Origin: Margaritifera margaritifera
Taxonomy: Eukaryota; Mollusca; Bivalvia; Unionida; Margaritiferidae
DNA: 64,000 nucleotides
Reading direction: 5' to 3'
NCBI GenBank assembly: GCA_029931535.1
Contig: JAQPZY010001176.1
Span: forward strand, 481,001 to 545,000
Shown: positions 12,061 to 23,609 of the stretch, in pieces
How positions within the stretch are numbered: the stretch's first letter is position 1
Layout of the letters: each line of letters begins with the position of its first letter
Made by a program: the position numbers and the translations under genes
The notes under the pieces: model-generated
What the model saw: the letters and a program-made list of their open reading frames with translations, nothing else
What the model was told of the DNA's origin: nothing
Databases searched by the model: none

Positions 12061-12530
12061 TAATGTTTGTTCTGGTAAGAATACTGTTTGTCTGGTTGTT
12101 TATGTTTCAGTAGTCCCTGAAGCTGAATTAATGTTCTCAGTTATTAATGTTTGTTCTGTTACTAATACTGATGGAATGTGAAAAGCTCCCCTCTGTTATG
12201 CTTAACTTCCCAGTCTATTTGATTTTCCTGAACACGTTCTGGAAAAGTCCTTGGCCAGTGCTCTCATGTACAGAGAGAGAGAGATGTACATGCTATGTAA
12301 GTAAATAGAGATAGCCGGAATTTAATTATTATGTCAGTCATTCGCTTAAATTAAATTAGATCATAAACCATGGCAGATTTACTCTCAGTACACGGCTCAC
12401 TTTTTAGTTTTAGTTGGTTGACAAAATCATTGTACTCCTCTCTAGTTTTGGTTACCATTCCCTGGATCCTGCTTTGAATGTGTCCTTCATTTGTCTCTTC
12501 AAATGTTTGTCAAATTCTATTTTAGTTTGT

Positions 12531-12713
12531 TGAAAACACAACACAAAGGTTCGATACAACTACTTTAATGGTTAGATTACAACGGACTAAAAATAGAGAA
12601 AACACACTTACTCTAGTTTCTCAACTGAATGTGGAGCCTGCAGCTGACCTTATGTGACTTATAAATGTCGGATCGCTTGCAACAGCAGAATGTTAGTACC
12701 ATATATTACCACA
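12531..12713 (-). repeat. 3' LTR of the Gypsy element
   Basis: Read on the minus strand it begins TGTGGTAATATATGG and ends GTGTTTTCA, with the TG...CA ends expected of an LTR. It is about 183 bp and lacks roughly 33 bp present in the other LTR, including that copy's TATA-like motif. A purine-rich stretch (AGGAGAAG) just upstream could be the polypurine tract. Confidence 0.87.
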
Positions 12714-13139
12714 ACTTCTCCTAAAAAAGAGCTCAGTGTTTTTTCCTATGAATATTGTAAACAAATTCAAACTTGAAAAAAATCCATTTTACAGATGAAT
12801 ATATATTTAAAATTAGTTCCTCATTGAGGTGGAAAAGTTCTACTAAATGTAGCTAAATTGTAAGTTGTAGTTTACTTCCAGCTTCAAATATTCACAAAAC
12901 ACAATGTAATTCAGGAACATTATCAAATTCTCATAAAAACAAATTTGTATCTTGCCGGCATGTTTTTTATTAGACATCCACTCCTTATTTGAATGACTCC
13001 TTCTTTGTTTGGCTCATTCTGATCTTTTGGCGTCGTATCATTCAGTCAGGTGAGCTCATTTTTTGTGTATTCGTATGTATCGTAAATATCTGGTAACGTC
13101 TCTTTTGTTTGCAACAGATGTCTTCTGTTTCTTCTTTAT

Positions 13140-14330
13140 ATAGCACCATCTTGAGTTTGCACATCATACGACTTTGGAGTGCTATTTTTTCCAGTGACAA
13201 CAGCTGGTTCCCAAATGTATCGTCTTCTGATACTTACTTTGTCTCTTGAAGTCAAGTTTGGAGCTCTTTAGCTGTTCAATTGCACCGTTACTTTTGCTTG
13301 TATTTTTCTTTTCATTCAGTTTCCTCTTATGCTGTTTATTTTTATAACTTGGGGACGTAGCTCTATTTTGGTTGAATGCAAAGTTGATCGAAGTCTTCAG
13401 CTCATCAGTATTTGTGCCGCAGATCCTATATAATCAGCTGGTGTGTTTCTGTACTCCAGTATCGATACATATGGGTCTTTGCAATCTCTTTTGGCCTTAT
13501 TGAGGATTCCTTTGACAATTTGAAAGTTTCTTTCTGCTATGCCATTAGACCGCGGATAGTTGGGACTTGACGTAGTGTGTTTGAATCCCCAGGTTTTTGC
13601 GAACTGACCATATTCCTTTGAGGAGAACTGTGGGCCAAACTTGTCTCCTTACTTCTTGTGATTTTTCATGTCTGGCAAAGATTGACTTTGTGTGTGTGAT
13701 TACAGTGCTTGCTCGTGTATTTTCTAACTTGGCAACTTCAAGATATCTGGAGCAATAGTCTATCAAGACAGTTATAATTATTCCACATAAATAAATCTGT
13801 TCCAACCATTTCCCACGTTGCAGCAGGTTGTGCAGACAATAAGGGTTCTTTTGATTTGACATTCTGTATTCTTTAGAACAATTTGATACTGTGTCTGCGA
13901 TTTGTGCATTCATGCAACTCCAATACATAATGTTTCTTACTCTTTGCTTCATCTTCTCAATGCCCAAGTGAATTTTGTGTAACTACTTTAGAATTTCTTT
14001 CCGAAGGGCACATGATATTGCAATCTTCTCTCCTTTTTGAACTACTCCATATATTTCTGAAAGTTCATCTCTGCAGTTCCAGAAGTTTCTGATTTCAGAG
14101 GATACGAAATATTTACCGCTTGGCCATCCCTTTTGAATCATTTCTCGTAATTTGTCCATTTTATTGTTAAAGTTAGTTCCATTTCTAATTGCTTCTAACT
14201 GTGTATCTGCAATCTGGATATTTCATATACCATGTGCACACAGCACTCAATTTCATTATCCGTGATTTTATCAGCTCTGTCTGTCTGTCTACATGCTCTA
14301 GACAATGTATCTGCTACAATTAACTCATTT
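13140..14330 (-). pseudogene. Gypsy integrase, decayed
   Basis: An integrase inserts the element's cDNA. The zinc-binding start HKIHLGIEKMKQRVRNIMYW (about 13910-13970) has the paired histidines, and NCSKEYRMSNQK follows with one of the two expected cysteines missing. The core ORF (13545-13967) keeps VLIDYCSRYLEVAKL and VITHTKSIFARH, but the blocks that should hold the first and second catalytic Asp are garbled. In another frame, RSNGIAERNFQIVKGILNKA (about 13500-13560) carries the catalytic Glu. YVSILEYRNTPADYIG and a C-terminal RRRYIWEPAVVTGKN (near 13185-13240) follow. Frameshift near 13550. Confidence 0.85.
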
Positions 14331-14504
14331 TCTGGGCACTAAGTTAAGTCAAAACTGTACTGCTAGAGTTTTAAAGCATTCTCTAAAGTCTAGGCGGTGA
14401 GAGAGACAGAATTTTCTTGAGGATTGATTCTATAGATTTGTGATCCGATTCAACTTGTACTTGACGACTCTAAGTATACTGATTAAATCTTTCGAAATTA
14501 AATA

Positions 14505-14864
14505 ACACGGCTAGCAGTCTTGTTCTATCTGTGCATACCTTGTTTCTGCATCTGTCATGGACGATGATAAAAATGCTACGGGCTTGCCTGATTGCATCAG
14601 TACTGCTCCAAGACCTGATTTGAATGCACCACAGTTAACAACGATCGGCTTCTTGACATCGAAATATTTCAACACAGGTTCTTTGCTGAGAATATTTTTG
14701 GTATTTTCAAACACATCTTTCTGTGCGGTGCCCCAGACAAATTCAGTGTCATTTTTCAAAAGTGCTTTGATTGGTTCTGTCACTGTAAGGTAGTTGAATG
14801 TACTCAGTAATTTTTCTATTCTTTTCATATCTGTTGGACCAGGCGTTTCTGTGATTTTCTTCAC
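14505..14864 (-). pseudogene. Gypsy RNase H domain with RT thumb
   Basis: The 117-residue minus-strand ORF at 14511-14864 starts in the RT thumb (KITETPGPTDMKRIEKLLST, then FNYLTV). It continues through FVWGTAQKDVFENTKNILSK, the entry to RNase H. It has EPVLKYFDVKKPIVVNCGAF, where the first catalytic Asp of the usual 'V.TDAS' is replaced (VNCGAF), then GLGAVLMQSGKPVAFLSSSM and TDAETRYAQIEQDC. It is one of the better preserved blocks. Loss of the first acidic residue suggests it was inactive before or during decay. Confidence 0.88.
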
Positions 14865-15700
14865 TTTTCTGGGTCAGGTTTTATACCTGATGATACCAGC
14901 ATGTGTCCCACGTAGCACATTTGTGTTAGTCCAAATTGGCATTTTTCTAAATTCAGTGTTAGGTTTATTTCCTGGCATCTCTTCGAAACCTTTTTCAGTT
15001 TTTCATCATGATCTTCCGTTGAAGTCCCCCAAATTATGTCATCTGATCAGTCTTCACCCTTGGTAGATCTTCAAAACACTGTGCTATCCGTTTTTGGAAC
15101 ACTTCTTGAGCAGATTTAATACCAAAAGGCATTCTAAGGTAATAATACCTGCCAAACGGGGTATTGAAAGTTGTTAATAACTAACTGTCCTCATCCAGAG
15201 GTATTTATCAGTAACCATGATAGGCATCTAGTTTGGAGAAAATCTTAGCTCCAGCCATCCTTGTGGTTATATCTTCAATTGTATGAAGTTGATAATGCTC
15301 TCACCTGATAGCTTGATTCAAATATCTTGGCTCTGGACAAATAAATTGGTAGCTTTCCCGATTTGGGTTTTTCAACAATTACTAATTAACCCATTCTGTT
15401 GGTTCATCTACTTTCCGTACTACATTTTCAGTTCCATCTCTTCCAAAGTTAATGTAAATGGTTCTCGTAAAGATACAGGAACTTTCTTTAATGGAGAAAT
15501 GACAGGTTGCACATTTTTGTATTTTTGTTTCGGACATCACATATCTTTGAATACATTGGGAAATTCTTTCGCGACAAGATTGTCCTTTTTCTTGTTAACG
15601 TTGCACCACTTGTATTAAGTGTAAACCTTGAGATGCTTTGGACCCAAGAATCATCGGTTGGCTTGCTTTCGTGATGTAAAAATTAAGCTTTTGATTCAAA
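14865..15700 (-). pseudogene. Gypsy reverse transcriptase, frameshifted at the active site
   Basis: Copies the RNA genome into DNA. The minus strand shows PFGRYYYLRMPFGIKSAQEV and FQKRIAQCFEDL (about 15060-15160). The frame then breaks so that the YxDD box reads SDDIIWGTSTEDHDEKL in a different frame (about 15000-15050). ATWDTCWYHQV-like remains of the 'VGH.VS..GI.PDP.K' block lie at about 14880-14920. The N-terminal fingers (about 15200-15700) are recognisable only in patches. A shift of frame right at the catalytic box is a direct sign of death. Confidence 0.83.
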
Positions 15701-15705
15701 TAGTT

Positions 15706-15930
15706 TTATTTGTATTTGCCTATGAGAGTTAGTTTGTCGCCAGTGTAGCTTGTGAGGGTCGTCTTGGTAGGTTTTACGTCAACATTGCCAATATTGATTG
15801 TCTCAAAAATGTGACGTTGAATGATATTTACTTGCGAGTCAGTATATATTTTCAATTTGACATCAGTAACATGGAGCTTCAGAGTGACGTAGCATTCTTC
15901 ATCACTTATTTCAGTGTTTTCCTTTGTCAT
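15706..15930 (-). pseudogene. Gypsy aspartic protease segment, active site mutated
   Basis: A 74-residue minus-strand ORF contains VKLKIYTDSQVNIIQRHIFE, aligned with the retropepsin start 'V.FKIDTGSQVNIIP'. The catalytic D-T-G reads Y-T-D, so the triad is lost. TTLTSYTGDKLTLIGKYK follows, as in related elements. The upstream ORF start MTKENTEISDEECYVTLKLH fits the linker after the gag knuckle. Confidence 0.8.
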
Positions 15931-15959
15931 GGTTCCTACAAAAGATGTTTGTTTCTCTT

Positions 15960-16430
15960 CACTTAAGTATTCTTAAATACCATGAACCCGTTTTCGAATA
16001 ATTCCATCCTGTAAATTTTCAAATTTGCAGTTCTTGGCAATCAGTTTAAGTTCAGTTACATATTGGTCAATGGTTTCATGCTTTTGTTAGATTCTTGTAT
16101 TCAATATGTGTCTTTCTGCTTGTTCTGTTTGCGATTGCAATAGTCCTCACATGTTTTGATAAACGGATTAATTTTGTCAGCTTCATTTTCCTCAAATGTT
16201 GTAAATGTCTCTACGATCCTGACCAATGATGAATAGGAAAACACTGACGTTTCTTTGTCTTATTTATATGCAATCGCAGAATCTAAGTAAAGCTGCATAG
16301 TCTGCTTCCACCTCCTCCAAGTGTCAGCTAGATGGTGTGAATTAAAGTCCATTGTAGGTGGCTGATTGAGTTTATACTTCTTAATGGTATAGACCCAAGT
16401 TATTTCAAAATTTTCACTTCGGATACCATG
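15960..16430 (-). pseudogene. Gypsy gag relic
   Basis: The minus strand begins MDFNSHHLADTWRRWKQTM (about 16290-16350), matching the common Gypsy gag opening with a 'W.RW...' capsid motif. It continues with VRIVETFTTFEENEADKINP and, after stops, a 'YV.EL..IAK.C.F' capsid end near 16020-16060. The gag would form the virus-like particle. Several stops are visible. No zinc knuckle was clearly readable. Confidence 0.78.
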
Positions 16431-16442
16431 TTACATTTTCCA
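16405..16442 (-). promoter_or_regulatory. Candidate primer-binding site of the Gypsy element
   Basis: Immediately inside the 5' LTR the minus strand reads TGGAAAATG, and 12 bases further in it reads TGGTATCCGAAG. The second resembles the initiator-methionine tRNA primer site used by many Gypsy elements. Which one was used cannot be decided from sequence alone. Confidence 0.4.
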
Positions 16443-16658
16443 TGAAAACACAACACAAAGGTTCGATCTAATCACTTTAGTGACTGTATTACAACTGACT
16501 AAAAACAGAGACAACACACTCACTCTAGTTTCTCACGTTAATGTTATCATAAGGCTTATATAGTTACAACTGAGTGTGGAGGTTGGAGCTGACCTTATGC
16601 GACCTGTAACTGTCAGATCATTTGAAGCAACATATTGTTAATACCATATATTACCACA
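16443..16658 (-). repeat. 5' LTR of the Gypsy element
   Basis: 216 bp with TG...CA ends on the minus strand, matching the 12531-12713 copy apart from substitutions and an extra segment of about 33 bp. That segment holds TATATAAGCC (minus strand), a plausible TATA box for element transcription. Confidence 0.88.
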
Positions 16659-16659
16659 T

Positions 16660-17290
16660 AGTCATATGGATTGAATGGTCCTGCCACATATTTACATAAA
16701 TGGGTAATCATCATACATTTTCAGAACGCAAAAGTAGTCTTCTGATCTTCCCCAATTTTGGCAGCTTCCTAAATTAATAGTCTTTACATCGTTGGCATTG
16801 AGTGTTTATCCGTTCCATTTCGTTTGGTGAATTTGAAGTACCACAATTATAGTATATATCACCCTCATTTAAAGTAGTTGTCATGTTTCAAACTTTACGT
16901 TTGCATGGGAGTGTTTCCAGATGTATTTGGTGAGTTCTGGACCACCTGTGTGAAAAGTACTGATGTATATTAAAGTGCTCCAGTTGTAATGTCTAGGAAC
17001 GGTGTTGGGTAGGGTGGGGTGCATGGTGGTAGTGAGGTTGAATGTAGTAGAAAGGAAAGTACGCCACCTACGAACGTGTTGCTATGTGTTAGCTGAACGT
17101 TTTGTGCAGATATGGCATTTTAAATCAGTCAGTTAGTTTTGTTTTAATTGTTGTACTTGGGTACAGGTTTAACTTTTAAACTTTAACTAGTGGGCCAGAC
17201 CTCCCATTAGCTCTCGACTCAGGTTCTCATGTGGATGCATTAAATGTGTGAAATCACACGGAGTACATATTGCTGCATCGTGGTTGTTGG
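16660..17290. other. No recognisable gene
   Basis: Mixed-composition sequence with a G-rich patch near 16995-17035 (runs of GGG and GGGG). No coding signature recognised. Confidence 0.5.
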
Positions 17291-17296
17291 TATCTA

Positions 17297-18875
<1,579 letters not shown>

Positions 18876-19129
18876 CATTCTGAACGGCTGATAGAAACAA
18901 AATTTTAAACAAAACATTTAGGAAATAAATGTCGTTTATAAAGAATGACATTAAATGCACATGCACATCCTCCACCAGTGACTCTACTAGTCTTGTGCTT
19001 TAAATTATCTCTCATTCTTTAGTTTCAGGAATTCAAAGCCCAGATATACAAGATAATTTCGCAGTAGGTACGATATTCTACAGCATTATTAAATCAATAT
19101 CATGTCCCTATCAAATGTTGAGTAGTATA

Positions 19130-19295
19130 CTTTATTTTGGTGGTTTTTGTGGGTTTAGCGCCATTTTTCAGCACATGAGAGGCTATACATGGCGGCCAGT
19201 ATATATGGTGGAGGAAGAACCCGGAAAAACTCCGGGAAGAACCACCGACCCACGGGAAGCTACTGGGAAGCTTTCTCACATACCCACGTTGGGCA
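19130..19295 (+). repeat. Dispersed molluscan repeat (degenerate)
   Basis: The stretch TGGGTTTAGCGCCATTTTTC, followed by a CATGGCGGCCAGT block, a GGAGGAAGAACCCGGA block and ACCACCGACC, matches a repeat I recognise as widely scattered in bivalve and other mollusc genomes, usually with 'GGGTTTAACGCC' and 'CGGAG.ACCCGGAGAAAACCACCG'. Its transposon class is not clear to me. It is a useful clue to the source organism. Confidence 0.55.
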
Positions 19296-19485
19296 GTATA
19301 CTTTGTACTTTTACAGAAGAACACTAAACAATACAAATTATATCTTGAGTATATGCTTTGCAACATACAAGAAACAAATGTTACTTTAGGGAATTTTCTA
19401 TTCATGGATATATATCTATCTTGATAAACAAATGGGTTATGTTAATTATTAATTTACTTTAACAATGCCCAATATCGTATAAGCT

Positions 19486-19850
19486 GTAGACACACCAGAT
19501 GTGTGTTTGATTGAAATACAACGTCTTTGTCCACCATTCATTGAAAGGTGATTAACGGAGGAAGGAAAAGGCGATGTAAAGTATATTTTCTTGTTACTTG
19601 TTATCAAAACGCGATGTAAAGGAAAAGGCGATGTAAAGTATATGTTCCTGTTACTTATTATCAAAACGCGATGTAAAGTATATGTTCCTGGTGCTTATTA
19701 TCAAAACTGGTTTCAGTTTTGTTAAATACGTAGACAGCAGATGTGTGATTTGTTGAAATACAACGTAAACGTGCATCCGTTGTTTTTCTTGATCCCTTAT
19801 TCGCCGTCAATTAATGGGGGAAGGAAGGCACGATGTAAAGAAAGTGTTCC
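19486..19850. repeat. Local repeat cluster with GCGATGTAAAG motif
   Basis: A roughly 48-bp unit containing GCGATGTAAAGTATATGTTC occurs about three times at 19570-19705. A wider block (AGATGTGTG...GAAATACAACGT...GGAAGG...GATGTAAAG) at 19486-19580 recurs at 19735-19845. This is nested local duplication. Confidence 0.75.
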
Positions 19851-20344
19851 TGTTACTGATTACCACAATTTGTTCATATTTTCATATTTTAAAAAAAAAT
19901 GACTGAGAAATATCATAATTTAAGCCATTCTTTAGAAAGGAATGTTTCTGCACCAGCAGATCTTACGCAGCAATTAAAATGTGCCATTCCGGGTTCAACT
20001 CAAAATATAACTACTTAGAAATACCACCTATTCATTTTAGTATTATTGTAAACAGGCATACAATTTTATGTAAGGTGTTTACACTTTAAAAAGTGCCATA
20101 AATGCCTTTAAAAATGTATATATGAATTAGGCGATTGTCTCAGGTGCATAAATGTCCGTCAAGCTCATGTGCGAATAATCAGCACCGGAACCAGATTTGA
20201 GTGGAGTTCCGATGAGGTGTTTCAAAAATATTTTATTCTTTGTCTTGCTGGCTAGATATAATTTTCCTAATTATTTGGTTTGCCTTTCGAGAAAATAATT
20301 TAATATGTGTCTGAAATGGTTCCAATTGCATTGAAAATTAAATA

Positions 20345-20880
20345 AACTTTGTTCTTCGCCACTAGAATTATTTAATTCGCGGAGAAAAATACGAAAGTAA
20401 TTTTGATCGCAAAGGAAAAAAAAGTTGATTTGTGAAGTAAATAATCTTTGTGTCAACGATGATTTTTATCCGCGGAAAAATATGTTTCCTCTGCGAACAA
20501 ATAATTTTGTTCTCATCGGAAATACTTTTCTCCGCGACGAAAATAATAATCCTATATGGGTAAAAACAAAATCTTCGAGACGGAAATATAGTTTAAGCTC
20601 AAAAATTAAATTAATGTTGCGTACAAATTAAATTATTTTGAATGAGAGAAATCTTTTTTTTTTTTTTTTTTAATGATTTTTACTTTTACTGGGAAAGAAC
20701 TAATTTATACTGCGGAAAAAATGCCGTGTGGTCGCATATAAAATATTTTTGTCGCAAACGTTTTATTTTGGGTGTTCCAGGTTATACCAATTTTATGTTT
20801 TCTCTCAATTTTGGGGGGTGGGTGGGGTGTCGTGTGATAGAATTATTTGCTAAAACTTAGTGATTGGCGACATGTACTGT
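20345..20880. other. AT-rich stretch with recurring CGCGGAAAAATA-like motifs
   Basis: Motifs of the form CCGCGGAAAAA or TTTTTCTCCGCG, and variants TTTTGTCGCAAA or TTTGATCGCAAAGG, recur on both strands across about 500 bp. There is a poly(T) run at about 20652-20671 and a G-rich patch at 20812-20831. The short ORFs here look like products of the motif composition. Confidence 0.4.
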
Positions 20881-20888
20881 GTTAAAAG

Positions 20889-21098
20889 GGAAATATTCTA
20901 GTCAGTATGTTACAGCCAGTAGAGTAAACATTCTAGTCAGTATGTTACAGCCAGTAGAGAAAACATTCTAGTCAGTATGTTACAGCCAGTAGAGTAAACA
21001 TTCTAGTCAGTATGTTACAGCCAGTAAAGTAAACGTTCTAGTCAGCATGTTACAGCCAGTAGAGTAAACATTCTAGTCAGTATGTTACAGCCAGTAGA
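20889..21098. repeat. 35-bp tandem repeat, 6 copies
   Basis: The unit contains GTCAGTATGTTACAGCCAGT, repeated with few mismatches. It ends about 230 bp before the first Crypton-like unit. Confidence 0.96.
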
Positions 21099-21329
21099 TA
21101 CCATCATTGTTGTCTGTGTGATATGTGTCACTCTATTTACATTTCATGAATGTATATACCGCAGCGTTTTCATTTCCTTTTCAAACGTTTTCCTGTGGAA
21201 ACAGGTATAGAAAATGGATTAGACTAAAGGTTACTATAGCGTACAGAGGGAGATTTCTGTTACATATAATATTTTATTATATACTCATTGTTTTCTCCAT
21301 TAACTTTGCATTGTCAGAATCGTGCAGAC

Positions 21330-22350
21330 TTTCTCCATACTGCACGGCTTCATCCTGCACGACACGTGTGTCTAAAAATAGTATCACGTGTTAGGAACTA
21401 CTTTTTATTGTAATCAAGCAATGTACGCAAATGTGGCAGACACCGGAGCTTTTGCTTTATTAGATTTGTCTGTGGATGAACTAAACAAGCTGTTTGAGAG
21501 TTGAGATGATAAAGCTGACGATGTGGATGAATTCATTGAGTCACAAAAGAATCTTTCAACCAAGCAAGTCACTGAACGTGATATTCACAATGTCGTGGCT
21601 TTATGACAACAAACGTGAGACATGCAGTATTGAAGATATCATTCTGATCATTTAAACACTTATTTAGCCGATGGTTCAGACTATGAACCGTGCTCTCTAG
21701 AGTCTATAAAAAAACAGCATAAAAAGGCATCTTATGACCAAATGATATTCTGTTTTTCTCAGAGACCGTCAATTTTACAAGTCAGTCCAAGCACTAAATT
21801 TGAAAAAATACAACTAAAGAAATATAAATATGTCATCTATAGCTGGTAATAAGAATAGCAATAAATGTACTTAACTTTCTGCATCTTGAATTTCTTCAAA
21901 ATGAACTTTCTGATCCACGGCGCGAAATTTCACTGCAATCTAGACTACATTCCCAACAGAAATCACATTACAAAGGAGAATTTACTGCACTCCAAAACGA
22001 AATGAATTTGATATTCCCTAACAAAAATATTTAATCCTGCATCTTCTTGAGAATTTCAATTAAAAGAATTTCATATTTTGTCCACCTTATGATTCCAAAC
22101 TATCAATGGCAGGACAGTAACACATGTGTAAGCTAGCTTGCTGTCGAGGCCAGTCCCTCTAGCTACATGTACATCGTACGTAATAGACCCAGCTAATAAC
22201 GCAAGTTCATCACAATTAAAAGAGCAGAATTTAGTTGAATCGACAGAAAAACAAAATCACTCCATTCCAGATCAACTGGGAAAGTTGTTACAAGGCGCAG
22301 TCATTCACAATATGACTCAAAATTTCAATTTTAAGTAGACCAAAATCAGA
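21330..22350 (+). pseudogene. Crypton/KIAA1958-like tyrosine recombinase relic, copy 1
   Basis: The family are tyrosine recombinase-derived proteins (DUF3504 type) found in Crypton transposons and in KIAA1958/QRICH1-like genes. The plus strand from 21421 reads MYANVADTGAFALLDLSVDE, then LNKLFES, DDKADDVDEFIESQKNLSTK and QVTERDIHNVVAL. In other frames follow DNKRETCSIEDIIL, LNTYLADGSDYEPCSLESIK and an FYKSVQALNLKKIQLKK-type end of the N-terminal domain (to about 21825). The catalytic middle is missing. After about 300 bp comes the C-terminal tail, DQLGKLLQGAVIHNMTQNFN, which ends near 22337. Stops and frameshifts abound. A near-identical partner follows directly. Confidence 0.72.
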
Positions 22351-23602
22351 TTTCTCCATACTGCACGGCTTAATACTGCACGACACGTGTGTCTAAAAAT
22401 AGTGTCGCGTGTTAGGAACTACTTTTGATTATAAACAAACAATGTACGCTCATGTAGCAGACACCGGACTTTTGCTTTATTAGATTTATCTGTGGATGAA
22501 CTAAGCCAGCTGCTTGAGTCTTTTGAAAGTAGAGATGATAAAGCTGACCATGTGGATGAGCCCATTAAGTCACAAAAGAAACTTTCAATCAAGCAAGCGA
22601 CTGAACTTGATATTCGCAATGTCTAGCGGTGTTTTTATGACAACAAACGTGAGACATGCATTATTGAAAATATAATTCTGATCATTTAAAAACTTATTTA
22701 GCTTATTGTTCAGACTATGAACCGTGCTCTCTAGCGTCTATAAAGAATGGCATAGAAATGTATTTTAAGGCCAAAAGATATTCCGTCTCTCTCCGAGACT
22801 GCCCATTTTACATGTCAGTTCAAACACGAAGTTCGAAAAAAATTACAAGTAACGAATACGTATTTTGGTATAAAAGCAAGTGCCTCGGAGCCAATAAGCC
22901 AAGATAACGAAGAAGCCTTATTTTCCGCTGGCGAAATGGGCTCTCACCCCCAAGCCGCTTTGCAATTTTCCTGTCTTAATTTTTTGAGAAAATGTTTGGA
23001 TTTATAGTACAAGTCATATAGGTCATGAAGCTGGGGTCCCTCCAACAAAGATCACGCAAGTGACAGTACATACAAATATGTTATCTATAGTTAGTAATAA
23101 AAATGGTAATAAATGTACTTAACTTTCTGCATCTTGAATTTCTTCAAAATGTACTATCTTATCCACCGCGCGAAACTGCACTGCAATCTTTAGACAACAT
23201 TTCCAAGAGAAATCACATTCCAAAAGAGAATCTACTGCACTCCAAAACGAAATGAATTTGATATTCCCTAACAAAAAATATTTAATCCTGCATCTTCTTG
23301 AGAATTTCAATTAAAAGAATTTCATATTTTGTCCACCTTATGATTCCAAACTATCAGTGGTAGAACAGAAACACATGTGCAACTTGCTGTCAAGACCAGT
23401 CCCTCCAGCTACGTGTACATCGTACGTAATCGACCCAAATAATAAAGCAAGCCCCAACAACTAAAAAAGCAGAATTTAGTTGGATCGACATAAAAACAAA
23501 ATGCCTCCATTCAAGACCAACTGGGAAAGTTGTTCCAAGGCGCAGTCATTCACAATATTACTCTAAATTTCAATTTTAAGTAGACCAAAATCAGATTTCT
23601 TT
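22351..23602 (+). pseudogene. Crypton/KIAA1958-like tyrosine recombinase relic, copy 2
   Basis: This is a tandem copy of the preceding unit, offset by about 1.02 kb at its start. Both begin CTCCATACTGCACGGC and end TTTTAAGTAGACCAAAATCA. It repeats the N-terminal domain (LDLSVDELSQLLESFES, then DDKADHVDEPI). It also keeps a piece that copy 1 lost: EPISQDNEEALFSAGEMGSH near 22885-22945, matching 'AITDEEVN.LFE.GQ.G.HSP.ALL' in the catalytic domain's start. The Arg-His-Tyr catalytic residues are not present. The two copies share the same C-terminal tail, so the duplication came before the separate deletions. Confidence 0.72.
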
Positions 23603-23609
23603 TTGAAAC

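Larger units (their letters stand above)
12531..16658 (-). mobile_element. Ty3/Gypsy LTR retrotransposon, full-length but inactive
   Basis: About 4.1 kb, with direct LTR copies at both ends (12531-12713 and 16443-16658) and the gag-protease-RT-RNase H-integrase order between them on the minus strand. That order is diagnostic of Ty3/Gypsy. Sequence resemblance is to the K02A2.6-like/mag-like group that is common in marine invertebrates. Each domain carries stops or frameshifts. The LTRs have diverged by many substitutions and a roughly 33-bp indel, so the insertion is old. Clean target-site duplications were not found: the 5 bp outside the two ends are TTTGT and TAGTC on the plus strand. Confidence 0.9.

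Noticed and set aside
14557..15618. Plus-strand ORFs of 78-111 codons across the Gypsy element
   Set aside because: They are antisense to recognisable RNase H and RT sequence on the minus strand.
20812..20831. G-quadruplex (also at 32907-32928 and 62347-62358)
   Set aside because: Each has only two or three long G runs close together or a single homopolymer. The four-run requirement is not met within normal loop lengths.
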